64,000 nt of DNA from an uncultured Mucispirillum sp. (GTDB lineage: Bacteria; Chrysiogenota; Deferribacteres; Deferribacterales; Mucispirillaceae): contig CALVEY010000007.1 of the NCBI GenBank assembly GCA_944326705.1, forward strand, positions 22,865-86,864, read 5' to 3'. This document shows, one piece after another, positions 20,219 through 29,807 of the stretch (the stretch's first letter is position 1; every line of letters starts with the position of its first letter). Below the pieces are notes generated by a model that worked only from the letters and a program-made list of their open reading frames with translations, had not been told where the DNA came from and searched no databases. The position numbers were made by a program, and so were the translations under genes.

Positions 20219-21558
20219 GAAAATATTTTGGAACAGATGGTGTGCGCGGCAGGGCTAATATTGAGCCATTAACTGCTGATTTCGCATTAAAACTTGGCAG
20301 AGCAGCTGCTGGATTATTTAAAAATAATGATACACACAGGAAAATTATTATAGGTAAAGATACACGCCTTTCCTGTTATATGTTTGAAAATGCGTTAGTA
20401 TCTGGTATCTGCTCAGCAGGTATTGATGCAGTAATGGTTGGAGTTATTCCTACGCCTGCTATTGCATTTTTAACTAAATCAATTAGAGCAGATGCTGGTG
20501 TAGTAATAAGTGCATCTCATAACCCATATTATGATAACGGTATTAAGTTTTTTAATGCAAATGGTTATAAACTTGCAGATATTACAGAGCATGAAATAGA
20601 AAGAATGATAGATAATAATGAGCCAGCTTTAGACCCAGAATCAATTGGTAAAGCATACAGAATTGAGGGTATAGGCAGATATGTGGAATTTGTAAAAAAC
20701 ACATTTCCTAAAAATATCGATTTAAAAGGGCTTAAAATTGTTGTGGACTGTGCAAATGGTGCATCATATAAAGCAGCACCCCTTGCTTTAAGAGAGCTTG
20801 GTGCAGAGCTTATCTTAATTAATGTTGAGCCAAACGGCACAAATATTAATGATAACTGTGGTGCAGTATATCCTGAAAATATGGCAAAAACTGTTTTAGA
20901 GCATGGTGCAGATGTAGGTATCTCTTTTGACGGCGATGCAGACAGAGTTGTTTTTGCAGATGAAAAAGGCAATATAGTTGACGGCGATAAAATTATGGGA
21001 ATTTGTGCCATAGATATGATGGAGCAGGGCACATTAAAAAATAACACTATTGTTGCAACTGTTATGAGCAACCTTGGTTTTGAATATTCTATGAATAAAA
21101 AAGGCATAAAACTTATCCGCTCTCAAGTTGGGGACAGATATGTTATGGAAGATATGCTGAAATATAACTGCAACCTTGGCGGTGAGCAGTCAGGACATTT
21201 AATATTTTCTGATTTTAACACAACAGGTGATGGCTTAATCAGTGCTATGCAGGTACTTGGTTTACTTGTTAAAAAAGGCAAGTCTTTATCAGAGCTTTGC
21301 AGTTTTATAGAAACATATCCGCAGGTATTAAATAATGTATTAGTTGATAAAAAAGTCCCACTTGAAGAATTAACTAAAACTTCAGAATTAATCTTAAAAG
21401 TAGAAAAAGAGCTTGGAACTTCCGGCAGACTACTTGTAAGATATTCTGGAACAGAAAATAAATTAAGAGTAATGCTTGAAGGAAAAGATGAAAAAATAAT
21501 TACTGCTTATGCTCAAGATATTGCAGATACAGCAGTAAATGAAATTAAAGGTAAATAG
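20215..21558 (+). CDS. glmM: Phosphoglucosamine mutase
   Basis: Converts glucosamine-6-phosphate to glucosamine-1-phosphate on the way to UDP-GlcNAc. The 447-residue protein has the phosphoserine loop '[11 protein letters not shown]' near residue 100, the metal-binding 'DGDADR' near residue 241, the sugar-binding 'GGEQSGH' segment and the C-terminal phosphate-binding '[12 protein letters not shown]'. All sites of the alpha-D-phosphohexomutase family are intact. It overlaps cdaR by 4 bp and precedes pdxJ by 2 bp. Confidence 0.97.
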   Translation: MRKYFGTDGVRGRANIEPLTADFALKLGRAAAGLFKNNDTHRKIIIGKDTRLSCYMFENALVSGICSAGIDAVMVGVIPTPAIAFLTKSIRADAGVVISASHNPYYDNGIKFFNANGYKLADITEHEIERMIDNNEPALDPESIGKAYRIEGIGRYVEFVKNTFPKNIDLKGLKIVVDCANGASYKAAPLALRELGAELILINVEPNGTNINDNCGAVYPENMAKTVLEHGADVGISFDGDADRVVFADEKGNIVDGDKIMGICAIDMMEQGTLKNNTIVATVMSNLGFEYSMNKKGIKLIRSQVGDRYVMEDMLKYNCNLGGEQSGHLIFSDFNTTGDGLISAMQVLGLLVKKGKSLSELCSFIETYPQVLNNVLVDKKVPLEELTKTSELILKVEKELGTSGRLLVRYSGTENKLRVMLEGKDEKIITAYAQDIADTAVNEIKGK

Positions 21559-21560
21559 TA

Positions 21561-22274
21561 ATGATAAAACTTGGAGTAAATATTGACCATGTAGCTACTC
21601 TGCGTCAGGCTAGAATGGGAATAGAGCCTGAGCCTTTAATTGCTGCTCAGATTGCAGAAAAAGCAGGTGCTGATGGTATTACAATACATTTAAGGGAAGA
21701 CAGGCGTCATATACAGGATAAGGATGTATATGATATTAAAAAAGTTATTTCTATTCCATTAAATTTAGAAATGGCTTGCAGTGATGATATTATAAATATT
21801 GCAAGAGATGTACTTCCAAATACATGCACAATAGTGCCTGAAAAGCGTCAAGAAATAACAACAGAAGGCGGTCTTGATGCAGCAGGACAGTATGATATAG
21901 TTGCAGATACTGTTGCAAGGCTGCAGGAAAAAGGAATAAAAGTAAGCCTTTTTATAGAGCCTGATAAAATACAGATTGATGCAGCTAAAAAAATGGGTGC
22001 AGAATATATTGAAATTCATACAGGGCTTTATGCAAATACTGAAGGTGATGCTCAGCTGCAGGAATTAAACCGTATAAAAGAGGCAGCTGCTTATGCCCAC
22101 AGCATTGGTTTAATTGTTAATGCAGGCCATGGGTTAAATTATACTAATACTCAGAATATGGCAGCAGTTCCTTATATGCATGAATTTAATATAGGTCATT
22201 CTATTATTTCAAGGGCTGTTTTTACTGGTCTTGAAGAAGCCGTTAAAGAAATGATAAAAATAGTTAAAAAATAG
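21561..22274 (+). CDS. pdxJ: Pyridoxine 5'-phosphate synthase
   Basis: Closes the ring of pyridoxine phosphate from 1-deoxyxylulose-5-phosphate and 3-amino-2-oxopropyl phosphate (DXP-independent R5P route absent here by implication). At 237 residues it is full length. Motifs include the N-terminal '[17 protein letters not shown]', '[18 protein letters not shown]' and the C-terminal 'VNAGHGLNY' loop. It sits between glmM and acpS, a frequent pdxJ-acpS pairing. Confidence 0.96.
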   Translation: MIKLGVNIDHVATLRQARMGIEPEPLIAAQIAEKAGADGITIHLREDRRHIQDKDVYDIKKVISIPLNLEMACSDDIINIARDVLPNTCTIVPEKRQEITTEGGLDAAGQYDIVADTVARLQEKGIKVSLFIEPDKIQIDAAKKMGAEYIEIHTGLYANTEGDAQLQELNRIKEAAAYAHSIGLIVNAGHGLNYTNTQNMAAVPYMHEFNIGHSIISRAVFTGLEEAVKEMIKIVKK

Positions 22275-22276
22275 TT

Positions 22277-22627
22277 ATGCTTGGTTGTGATATTATAGAG
22301 ATAGAAAGAATAGAGAAATCTATTTTAAAATTTGGGGATAATTTTTTAAAACATATACTTTCAGATAATGAAATAGCATTATATAATAAACGAGGAAAAA
22401 AGGCAGAGTTTGCAGCTGGCAGATTTGCAGCAAAAGAAGCTGTTTCAAAAGCCTTAGGTACAGGTATAGGCAGGGGCTACAGCTTTACTGATATAGAAAT
22501 ACTGCCAGATGAACTTGGCAAGCCTTATGTTTATTTAAAAAGTCAAAAAAAAGAAAATATGGAAGTATCTATATCACATTCCCGTATGAATGCTATTGCG
22601 GTATGTGTTATTAAAGAGGCAGAATGA
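22277..22627 (+). CDS. acpS: Holo-[acyl-carrier-protein] synthase
   Basis: Transfers 4'-phosphopantetheine from CoA to acyl carrier protein. The 116-residue protein has the 'GCDIIEIERI' metal-binding N-terminus and the 'FAAGRFAAKEAVSKALGTGI' signature with the conserved Glu and Lys, plus a C-terminal 'SISHSRMNAIAVCV' block. It starts 2 bp after pdxJ and overlaps kdsB by 4 bp. Confidence 0.95.
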   Translation: MLGCDIIEIERIEKSILKFGDNFLKHILSDNEIALYNKRGKKAEFAAGRFAAKEAVSKALGTGIGRGYSFTDIEILPDELGKPYVYLKSQKKENMEVSISHSRMNAIAVCVIKEAE

Positions 22628-23355
22628 GTGCAGTAATAATTCCAGCCAGATATGGCTCAACAAGATTTCCAGGAAAAGTTCTTGCAGATATTGACGGTAA
22701 ACCAATGATTGTAAGAGTGGCAGAACAGGCAGTGCAGACTTCTGCTGATAAAGTTATTGTTGTTACAGATAATGAAAAAGTATATGAAGTATGCTCTAAT
22801 ATAAAAAAAGTTTCTGTTATGATGAGCCCTTCAGATTTATCAACAGGAACAGATAGAGTTGCCTATGCTGCAAAAAATATTGATGATGATATTATTATCA
22901 ATGTGCAGGGAGATGAGCCGTTTATCCCGCCTGCATTAATTGAGCAGTTAATACAAGGATTAAAAAATGATAAATCTCTTAAAATGATAACAGCATGTGT
23001 TCCTTTTGCAGATATAAATAATTCTGAAAATCCGTCAGCTGTAAAAGTGATTCTTGATAAAAATGATTATGCTGTATATTTTTCACGTTATCCTATTCCA
23101 TATAACAGAGATAATATTGAAGGGGTAGTTAGATACCGCCATATAGGCATTTATGGTTTCAGGCGTGATTACTTATTTGAGTTTGCTTCGCAGGAGCGGA
23201 CTTATTTAGAAAAATGCGAAAATTTAGAGCAGTTAAGAGCAATAGAAAATGGTGTTAAAATAAAAGTAGTAAAAACAGATTATAATCCGTTATCTGTTGA
23301 TACTTTAGAAGATTTACAAAATATTTTAAAAATTTTAAACATGAGGAATAAATAA
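22624..23355 (+). CDS. kdsB: 3-deoxy-manno-octulosonate cytidylyltransferase (CMP-Kdo synthetase)
   Basis: Activates Kdo with CTP for lipid A-core assembly. At 243 residues it is the normal size. The N-terminal 'IPARYGSTRFPGKVL' nucleotide-binding motif, 'NVQGDEPFIPP' and 'YRHIGIYGFRRDYL' identify the family. It shares a base with the start of pyrG, whose product CTP is its substrate. kdsA and kdsC, often next to it in other bacteria, are not here. Confidence 0.96.
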   Translation: MSAVIIPARYGSTRFPGKVLADIDGKPMIVRVAEQAVQTSADKVIVVTDNEKVYEVCSNIKKVSVMMSPSDLSTGTDRVAYAAKNIDDDIIINVQGDEPFIPPALIEQLIQGLKNDKSLKMITACVPFADINNSENPSAVKVILDKNDYAVYFSRYPIPYNRDNIEGVVRYRHIGIYGFRRDYLFEFASQERTYLEKCENLEQLRAIENGVKIKVVKTDYNPLSVDTLEDLQNILKILNMRNK

Positions 23356-24980
23356 TGGCAAAGTATATTTTTGTAACAGGTGGTGTATTATCATCATTAG
23401 GTAAGGGGATTACAGCAGCTTCTCTTGGAGCGTTACTTGAATCAAGAGGGTATAAAGTTGCTTTAAGAAAGTTTGACCCATATTTAAACTATGGTCCTGG
23501 CACAATGAGCCCGCTGCAGCATGGAGAAATATTTGTTACAGCAGACGGCTGTGAAGGCGATTTAGACTTAGGTCATTACGAAAGATTTACTACAACTAAT
23601 ACTGATAAACATTCAGATATTACATCTGGTAAAATATACTATACTGTTATTGAAAGAGAACGCAGAGGCGAATATCTTGGAGCAACAGTGCAGGTTATTC
23701 CTCATATAACTGATGAAATAAAAGGCTGTATTACAGCTGGTGCTGAAGATTATGATATCGTTATTGTTGAAATAGGCGGCACTGTTGGAGATATTGAAAG
23801 TCTGCCGTTTTTAGAAACAATCAGGCAGATGAAATTTGATTTAAGTGAAGATGATGTGTTATTTTTACATGTTACACTTGTGCCTTACATTAAAAGTGCA
23901 GGGGAGCTTAAAACTAAACCAACTCAGCACTCAGTGCGTCAGTTACAGGAAATAGGGATAAGCCCTGATATTTTAGTATGCAGAAGCGAATACCCACTTA
24001 GCGAAGGAGTTAGAAATAAACTTGCATTATTCTGCAATGTGGAGAAATCATCTGTTATTAACTGTATGGATGCTGCTACAATTTATCAAGTGCCGCTTGT
24101 TTTAAATGAAGAAGGTCTTGACAGTGAAGTTATAAAAAAACTTGGTTTAGAAGAAAGAGAATATGATTTATCTAAATGGCAGGATATTGTCAGGCGTATT
24201 AAACAGCCAAAAGATACAGTATCTATTGCTGTTGTTGGTAAATATCTTGAAACAAAAGATGCATACTTAAGTTTAACAGAAGCATTACTGCATGGAGCTG
24301 TTGCAAACTATTTAAAAGTAGATATTAAATGGATTGATGCAGAAAAATTAGAAGAAAAAATGGCAAGTGAATATTTAAGCAATATTGACGGTATATTAAT
24401 CCCTGCAGGCTTTGGTGAGCGTGGTATGGAAGGCAAAATTAATGCTGTAAACTTTGCAAGAACAAAAGATATTCCATTTTTAGGTATTTCTATGGGGCTG
24501 CAGGCTGCAGTTATTGAATATGCAAGAAATGTATTAAAATTAGAAGATGCAAGAAGTGCTGAAATGACAAAACCAGAACATTCTCAAAATCTTGTAATTG
24601 ATTATAAACATGATGAACACTATAATGAAGAAATGGGCGCATCTATGCGTCTTGGCTCTTATGTTACTTCTTTAGTGGAAGGCAGCCTTGTAAAAGAAAT
24701 TTATAATGCTGATACAGTAACAGAAAGACACAGACACAGACTTGAAATAAATAATAACTATAGAAATGCATTAGAAAGTGCAGGTATGGTAATTTCTGGC
24801 AATAATGAAGAAAGCGGATTTGCAGATATTGTTGAGTTAAGTTCTCACAGGTGGTTTATAGCTACTCAATTCTGCCCGGAATTTCAATCAAAACCATTTA
24901 ATCCGCACCCACTTTATAATGCTTTTGTTCAGGCTGCTTATAAATATAAACAGGATAAAAATAACTTATCTGTTGAATAA
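23355..24980 (+). CDS. pyrG: CTP synthase with degenerate glutaminase site
   Basis: Aminates UTP to CTP. The N-terminal synthase domain (residues 1-270) looks intact: 'GGVLSSLGKGITAASLG', 'DPYLNYGPGTMSPLQHGE', 'EIGGTVGDIES'. The C-terminal class I glutamine amidotransferase domain keeps its length (541 residues in all) but not its catalytic residues. The nucleophile Cys is Ser379 (GISMGLQ where GICLGMQ is usual). The catalytic His is Cys507 (QFCPEF for QFHPEF), with Glu509 retained. The oxyanion-loop PGGFG is PAGFG, with Ala351. The enzyme is therefore expected to use free ammonia rather than glutamine. No frameshift or stop is present, so the domain is maintained. It lies between kdsB and kdsD. 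Confidence 0.95.
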   Translation: MAKYIFVTGGVLSSLGKGITAASLGALLESRGYKVALRKFDPYLNYGPGTMSPLQHGEIFVTADGCEGDLDLGHYERFTTTNTDKHSDITSGKIYYTVIERERRGEYLGATVQVIPHITDEIKGCITAGAEDYDIVIVEIGGTVGDIESLPFLETIRQMKFDLSEDDVLFLHVTLVPYIKSAGELKTKPTQHSVRQLQEIGISPDILVCRSEYPLSEGVRNKLALFCNVEKSSVINCMDAATIYQVPLVLNEEGLDSEVIKKLGLEEREYDLSKWQDIVRRIKQPKDTVSIAVVGKYLETKDAYLSLTEALLHGAVANYLKVDIKWIDAEKLEEKMASEYLSNIDGILIPAGFGERGMEGKINAVNFARTKDIPFLGISMGLQAAVIEYARNVLKLEDARSAEMTKPEHSQNLVIDYKHDEHYNEEMGASMRLGSYVTSLVEGSLVKEIYNADTVTERHRHRLEINNNYRNALESAGMVISGNNEESGFADIVELSSHRWFIATQFCPEFQSKPFNPHPLYNAFVQAAYKYKQDKNNLSVE

Positions 24981-24992
24981 TAAGGTGTGCTT

Positions 24993-25964
24993 ATGGATAA
25001 CAAAGAAATTATTAATTTTGGAAAAAATACTTTTCAAATAGAAATAGAAGCTATGAAAAAAGCTATGAACAGCTTATCAGAAAGCTTTGCTCAGGCTGTT
25101 AATATTATTTTAGGCTGTAAAGGCAGAGTTGTAGTTATTGGTATGGGTAAATCTGGTATAATTGGTAAAAAAATAGCTGCAACATTAGCAAGTACAGGAA
25201 CACCTGCATTTTTTATGCACCCTGCAGAAGGTATGCATGGTGATTTAGGTATGCTTGTAAAAGGCGATGTGGTAATAGGTATATCAAACAGCGGTGAAAC
25301 TGATGAAATGAAAGTGCTTCTGCCATTAATTAAAAGGCTTGGCTCTAAATTAATAGCAATAGTTGGCAGGGCTGATTCTACTTTAGGCAGAGAAAGCGAC
25401 TGTATACTTGATGCATCAGTTGCAAAAGAAGCCTGCCCATTAAACCTTGCTCCTACTGCAAGCACAACTGTAGCTTTAGCAATAGGTGATGCATTAGCTG
25501 TTGCTCTTGTAGAATGCCGTGGCTTTAAAGCAGAAGATTTTGCAATGTTTCACCCATCAGGTTCTCTTGGCAAAAGACTGCTTACTACAGTAAGCGATTT
25601 AATGCATACAGGAGATGCAGTCCCTGTTGTTCATGAAAGTGATACTGTAGAAAATGCTGTTAAAGAAATTAATGAGAAAAAATTTGGCTGCACTGCTGTT
25701 GTAGATGATAATAATAAACTTACAGGTATTATAACAGATGGCGATTTAAGGCGTGCAATTTCAAAATATTCATCAGTTCATCAGTTAAAAGTTTCTGAAA
25801 TTATGACACGCGGTCCTAAAATGATTGTAAAATATGAGCTTGCAGCAAAAGCACTTCATATTATGGAAGAGTATAAAATATCTTCATTATTTATTATTGA
25901 TAAAGAACAGCGGCCTGAAGGTATAATTCATTTTCAGGATTTATTAAAGTTTGGATTAGTATAA
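24993..25964 (+). CDS. kdsD: D-arabinose 5-phosphate isomerase
   Basis: Makes arabinose-5-phosphate from ribulose-5-phosphate, the first committed step of Kdo synthesis. The 323-residue protein has a SIS domain ('VVIGMGKSGIIGKKIAATLASTG', 'GISNSGETDEM') and two CBS domains in the C-terminal third. I place the start at the ATG at 24993, which has AAGG 7 bp upstream; a GTG 6 bp earlier is in frame. It is followed by the lpt genes, the typical Kdo/LPS-transport order, but kdsC (the phosphatase) is missing between them. Confidence 0.94.
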   Translation: MDNKEIINFGKNTFQIEIEAMKKAMNSLSESFAQAVNIILGCKGRVVVIGMGKSGIIGKKIAATLASTGTPAFFMHPAEGMHGDLGMLVKGDVVIGISNSGETDEMKVLLPLIKRLGSKLIAIVGRADSTLGRESDCILDASVAKEACPLNLAPTASTTVALAIGDALAVALVECRGFKAEDFAMFHPSGSLGKRLLTTVSDLMHTGDAVPVVHESDTVENAVKEINEKKFGCTAVVDDNNKLTGIITDGDLRRAISKYSSVHQLKVSEIMTRGPKMIVKYELAAKALHIMEEYKISSLFIIDKEQRPEGIIHFQDLLKFGLV

Positions 25965-25967
25965 TAT

Positions 25968-26537
25968 ATGTTGACTTTTAAAGGCAGACTAAGAATAATT
26001 AATGTTTTTTTGGTTATTTCTCTGCTGATATTTGCTGTTGTTGTAGTAGTTATCATTATAAGAGAAGATGAAGATATGGTACCATATCAATCTGACCTTT
26101 TAAAAAATATTGTAAAAATGAAAGAAATTGATTTATTATATGTTATTGATAATAATACATATGTAAAATTAAAATCTGAGCATGGTAATGTAAATATTAT
26201 AGATTATAATATTGATTTAATTAATCTTGATGTAACATATACCAGCAAAGATTTTTCTATTGATGCAAAAGCTTTGCGAGGTGAATATCTTTCTCAAAGA
26301 TTTTTAAAGGCTTATGATAACATAACTGGCCATATGGATAATATGACATTTAAAACAGGTCCTGCTGGTATATTAGAGTATGATTATGCAGAAGGTAAAG
26401 GTGTTGTAAAAAATGGAGTAACTATTTATCAGGATAATAATTCTATATCATCAAAAATTGTTGAGTTTGATGTAAAGAATAACTTTATTATCTTTAAAGA
26501 TAATGTTACAGTAGATTATATACCAGCTCAAGAATAA
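25968..26537 (+). CDS. lptC: LPS export protein LptC
   Basis: Inner-membrane-anchored component of the LPS transport bridge. The 189-residue protein begins with one transmembrane helix (about residues 9-30) followed by a periplasmic beta-jellyroll region with alternating hydrophobic residues. LptC sequences diverge strongly, so the call depends on this topology, the length and the position directly before lptA and lptB. It starts 3 bp after kdsD. Confidence 0.82.
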   Translation: MLTFKGRLRIINVFLVISLLIFAVVVVVIIIREDEDMVPYQSDLLKNIVKMKEIDLLYVIDNNTYVKLKSEHGNVNIIDYNIDLINLDVTYTSKDFSIDAKALRGEYLSQRFLKAYDNITGHMDNMTFKTGPAGILEYDYAEGKGVVKNGVTIYQDNNSISSKIVEFDVKNNFIIFKDNVTVDYIPAQE

Positions 26538-26555
26538 GATGATATGGTGAATAAT

Positions 26556-27056
26556 ATGTTTTATAAATATAGATATTTAATAATATTAATAATTGTTTTA
26601 TCTGCACCTTTTTTAATGGGGGCAGATTCAAAAACTAAAAATATAAAGCCAACATCTCCTGTAAAAATACAGGCAGATGAAATGCGCTATTACGGTTCTG
26701 AACGTAAATCAACTTTTCATGGTAATGTGGTAGCTGTCAGCGATAACTATACACTCACTTCTGATGATGTAGTCGTATTTCTTAATAAGGATATGGATGT
26801 TTCAAAAATTCAGTGCACTGGAAATGTAAACTTTAAAAGTGATGATATTGTTTCTATTTCAAAAAGGGCAGATTTAGACCATAATAAAAAAGTGGCTGTT
26901 ATTACTGGTAATGTAAAAGTATGGCAGGGCGAAAATTATCTTGAAGGTGAAAAAGTTTTTATATATTATGAAGAAGAGCGTATTGTAGTTGATAAAGGAA
27001 CAGATAAACGGGTAACAATAATATTTAAACCTGAAAATAATGAGGGTAAAAAATAG
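26556..27056 (+). CDS. lptA: LPS transport periplasmic protein LptA (OstA-like)
   Basis: Forms the periplasmic beta-jellyroll bridge between LptC and the outer-membrane LptD. From the ATG at 26556 (GGTGA 5 bp upstream) it has 166 residues with a cleavable signal 'YLIILIIVLSAPFLMGA' and OstA/LptA repeats such as 'IQADEMRYYGSERKSTFHGNVV' split over residues 40-60 and 'AVITGNVKVWQGENYLEGEKV'. An in-frame ATG at 26544 would add four residues. It overlaps the GTG start of lptB by one base. Confidence 0.88.
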   Translation: MFYKYRYLIILIIVLSAPFLMGADSKTKNIKPTSPVKIQADEMRYYGSERKSTFHGNVVAVSDNYTLTSDDVVVFLNKDMDVSKIQCTGNVNFKSDDIVSISKRADLDHNKKVAVITGNVKVWQGENYLEGEKVFIYYEEERIVVDKGTDKRVTIIFKPENNEGKK

Positions 27057-27775
27057 TGGCTTTAGAAGTAAAAGACCTTAGAAAATCTTTTAAGAAAAGA
27101 ACTGTTGTAAATGGTGTTTCTTTAAATATAAGCAAAGGTGAAATTGTAGGGCTTCTTGGACCAAATGGAGCAGGCAAAAGTACATCATTTTATATGATTG
27201 TAGGGCTTTTAAAACCAGAAAAAGGCTCTATTGTGCTTGACGGCGAAGATATTACTAAACTGCCTATGTATAAAAGATGTAAAGCAGGTATCGGCTATCT
27301 TCCACAGGAAGCATCTGTATTTAGAAAAATGACAGTTTATGATAATGTTATGGCTGCATTGGAATTTACTTATGATGATAATAAAGTTAGAAAAGAAAGA
27401 GCAGAAGTGCTTATAGATGAATTTCATTTAAACCACGTTGCAAAAAGCTATGGTTATGCTTTATCAGGTGGTGAAAGAAGGCGTGTGGAAATTGCCAGAT
27501 GTTTAGCAACTGAGCCTGATTTTATTCTGCTTGATGAGCCTTTTGCTGGTATTGACCCTATCTCTGTTGCAGATATTCAAGAAATGGTTTATTCTTTAAA
27601 AGACAGGGATATAGGTGTTTTAATTACAGACCACAATGTTCGCGATACATTAAAAATTACTGACAGAGGGTATATTATTACAGAAGGCCGTGTGCTTACA
27701 CAGGGCTCTCCAAATGATATACTTTCAAATAAAGATGTTATTGATAAATATTTAGGAAAAGGATTTTCTATTTAA
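27056..27775 (+). CDS. lptB: LPS export ABC transporter ATP-binding protein LptB
   Basis: Cytoplasmic ATPase powering LPS extraction with LptF/LptG. At 239 residues it has Walker A 'GPNGAGKST', Q-loop 'GYLPQEASVF', ABC signature 'LSGGERRR', Walker B 'FILLDEPFAGIDP' and H-loop 'ITDHNVRD', all typical of LptB. It starts with GTG, overlapping the lptA stop, and ends against rpoN. LptF/LptG are not in the window. Confidence 0.96.
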   Translation: MALEVKDLRKSFKKRTVVNGVSLNISKGEIVGLLGPNGAGKSTSFYMIVGLLKPEKGSIVLDGEDITKLPMYKRCKAGIGYLPQEASVFRKMTVYDNVMAALEFTYDDNKVRKERAEVLIDEFHLNHVAKSYGYALSGGERRRVEIARCLATEPDFILLDEPFAGIDPISVADIQEMVYSLKDRDIGVLITDHNVRDTLKITDRGYIITEGRVLTQGSPNDILSNKDVIDKYLGKGFSI

Positions 27776-29256
27776 TGAATAATTTAAATCAAAATCTTGA
27801 TATAAAAAATACGCTGCAAACTACTGTTTTTATTACACCCCAAATGAAACAGTCTCTTGCTATCCTGCAAATGCCAATAGTTGAGCTTGAGCAGGAGCTT
27901 TCTAATATTTTAGAGGAAAACCCTATATTAGAAGCTGTAGAAGATGGGGGGAGTGATGATTTTGATAATATAGATGATTTTGATGATAACGAAAGTAAAG
28001 ATTTATCTGAAGATATAGAAGATACTCAGGATAAAGATAAAAACCTTGATAATCTTGTTGAAAAAGTAACAGGAGATGACTGGGAAGAATATATTGGCTA
28101 TGAAAAGCTTGATGATATAAGCTATAAATCTACAAATGATGAAAATAATTTTGATTTAGAGCAGGTTATTGGTGCAAAAGAATCGCTTTATGAGCATTTA
28201 ATGTATCAGTTAAATATAAATATTATAGATACAGAAGAAAGACGCATAGGTGAATATATCATTGGCAATTTAGCAGAAGATGGATATTTTAGAATAGATA
28301 TACATGATGCATGCAGTGAGCTTAATGTAGAAGAAAGTTTATTTGAAAAAGTATTAAATATCATAAAAACTTTTACACCATCAGGCATTGCATCATCAAG
28401 CCTGCAGGAATGTGTTATTACTCAAATAAAAGATATGAATTGCGATGCAGTTTATATTGATTTAGCTGAAGAATTATTAGCAGGCTATTCTGCAGAGCTT
28501 GCAGCTTTTAAATATGATGATATATTAAAAGGTATGAGTATTGAAAGAGATACATTTGATTATCTGCTGCAGTTAATTAAGAAAACTGACCCGCGTCCAG
28601 GGCTTAATTTTTCAGGCAGTGATACAAAATTTATTACACCTGATGTTTTTATAGTGCCAAATGAAGAAAACTTTGATATAATAGTTAATGAAAAAGGTCT
28701 TCCTAATATAAGACTTAATAATTACTATATAAAAATGCTGCAGGGAAGTAATTTAGACAGCGAAGCAAAAAGCTATATTAAAGACAAAGTTAAAAATGCG
28801 GTATGGGTAATAGAAAGCCTGCAGAAAAGGCAGAAAGCTATTTATAAAGTTGTAAAAGCTATCAGTGACTATCAGGGAGAATTTTTGCAATATGGCATAA
28901 GTATGCTGAAACCTTTAAAATTAAAAGATATTGCAGAAGCTACAGGACTTCATGAATCAACTGTGAGCCGTGTAACTTCTGGTAAATACGCTATGACAAA
29001 ACATGGCTTAATAGAGCTGAAATCATTTTTTTCTAAAAGCCTTGAAAGCCAGGACGGTGATATGTCAATAGGCGTTATAAAACAAAAAATTAAAGAGCTG
29101 ATTGATGAAGAAGACAAAGAAGTTTGTCTTTCTGACCAGCGAATAGTAGAGTTAATGGAAGAAAAAGGTATAAAAATTGCGAGACGCACTGTTGCGAAAT
29201 ATAGAGATGAGATGAATATTCCAACAATGTCGCAAAGAAGAAGGCTAAGGAGGTAA
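27775..29256 (+). CDS. rpoN: RNA polymerase sigma-54 factor
   Basis: Sigma factor for -24/-12 promoters activated by bacterial enhancer-binding proteins. The 493-residue protein has the Gln/Leu-rich activator-interacting N-terminus ('ITPQMKQSLAILQMPIVELEQEL'), a short Asp-rich acidic linker (about residues 60-90), the core-binding domain and the C-terminal RpoN box 'ARRTVAKYR'. It follows lptB with a one-base overlap and precedes hpf, the conserved lptB-rpoN-hpf order. I saw no clear -24/-12 promoter in the intergenic regions of this window. Confidence 0.96.
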   Translation: MNNLNQNLDIKNTLQTTVFITPQMKQSLAILQMPIVELEQELSNILEENPILEAVEDGGSDDFDNIDDFDDNESKDLSEDIEDTQDKDKNLDNLVEKVTGDDWEEYIGYEKLDDISYKSTNDENNFDLEQVIGAKESLYEHLMYQLNINIIDTEERRIGEYIIGNLAEDGYFRIDIHDACSELNVEESLFEKVLNIIKTFTPSGIASSSLQECVITQIKDMNCDAVYIDLAEELLAGYSAELAAFKYDDILKGMSIERDTFDYLLQLIKKTDPRPGLNFSGSDTKFITPDVFIVPNEENFDIIVNEKGLPNIRLNNYYIKMLQGSNLDSEAKSYIKDKVKNAVWVIESLQKRQKAIYKVVKAISDYQGEFLQYGISMLKPLKLKDIAEATGLHESTVSRVTSGKYAMTKHGLIELKSFFSKSLESQDGDMSIGVIKQKIKELIDEEDKEVCLSDQRIVELMEEKGIKIARRTVAKYRDEMNIPTMSQRRRLRR

Positions 29257-29260
29257 TATT

Positions 29261-29800
29261 ATGAATATTACAGTTAACGCAAAACACACTACTCTTACAG
29301 ATGCTATCAGAGATTATTCTGAAAAGAAAATCCAAAGAATAGCAAAATATTTTGATGACAATATGGATGTTCATGTTAACCTGAATGTTGAAAAAAATAT
29401 GCATATTGCAGAAATATTTGTAAATGTAAAAGGAATGTTTTTAAAAGGGATAGAAAAATCTGAAGATATGTATGCTTCTATTGATATGGCAGTTGATAAA
29501 ATAGAAAGGCAGGTTGTTAAGTATAAAGAAAAACTTACATCTCGTAAAAACATAGAAAACAGAGAAGCTATGGAAGACTTAAAACTTAGTGTTTATGACT
29601 ATAATGAAGACAGCGCCATAGATGAACCAACTGTTGTTATATCTAAACAAATACCTGCAAAACCAATGGATATTGAAGAAGCTATTATGCAGATGGACTT
29701 AATGAACAGAAACTTCTTCGTTTTCCGTAATGCAGAAAATTCTGAAGTTAATGTTGTCTATAAAAGAGATGACGGTAAAGTTGGTATTATTGAACCATAA
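29261..29800 (+). CDS. hpf: Ribosome hibernation promoting factor, long form
   Basis: Binds the 30S subunit in stationary phase. The long HPF form also promotes 100S dimers through its C-terminal domain. The 179-residue protein has the N-terminal S30AE domain (residues 1-100) and the separate C-terminal domain 'PMDIEEAIMQMDLMNRNFFVFRN..NVVYKRDDGKVGIIEP' spread over residues 127-179. It follows rpoN by 4 bp, and a hairpin follows it. Confidence 0.94.
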   Translation: MNITVNAKHTTLTDAIRDYSEKKIQRIAKYFDDNMDVHVNLNVEKNMHIAEIFVNVKGMFLKGIEKSEDMYASIDMAVDKIERQVVKYKEKLTSRKNIENREAMEDLKLSVYDYNEDSAIDEPTVVISKQIPAKPMDIEEAIMQMDLMNRNFFVFRNAENSEVNVVYKRDDGKVGIIEP

Positions 29801-29807
29801 TTATATA

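Noticed and set aside
27775..29256. Sigma-54 (-24/-12) promoters in the window
   Set aside because: TGGCAC strings seen are inside coding regions and lack the TTGC at correct spacing.
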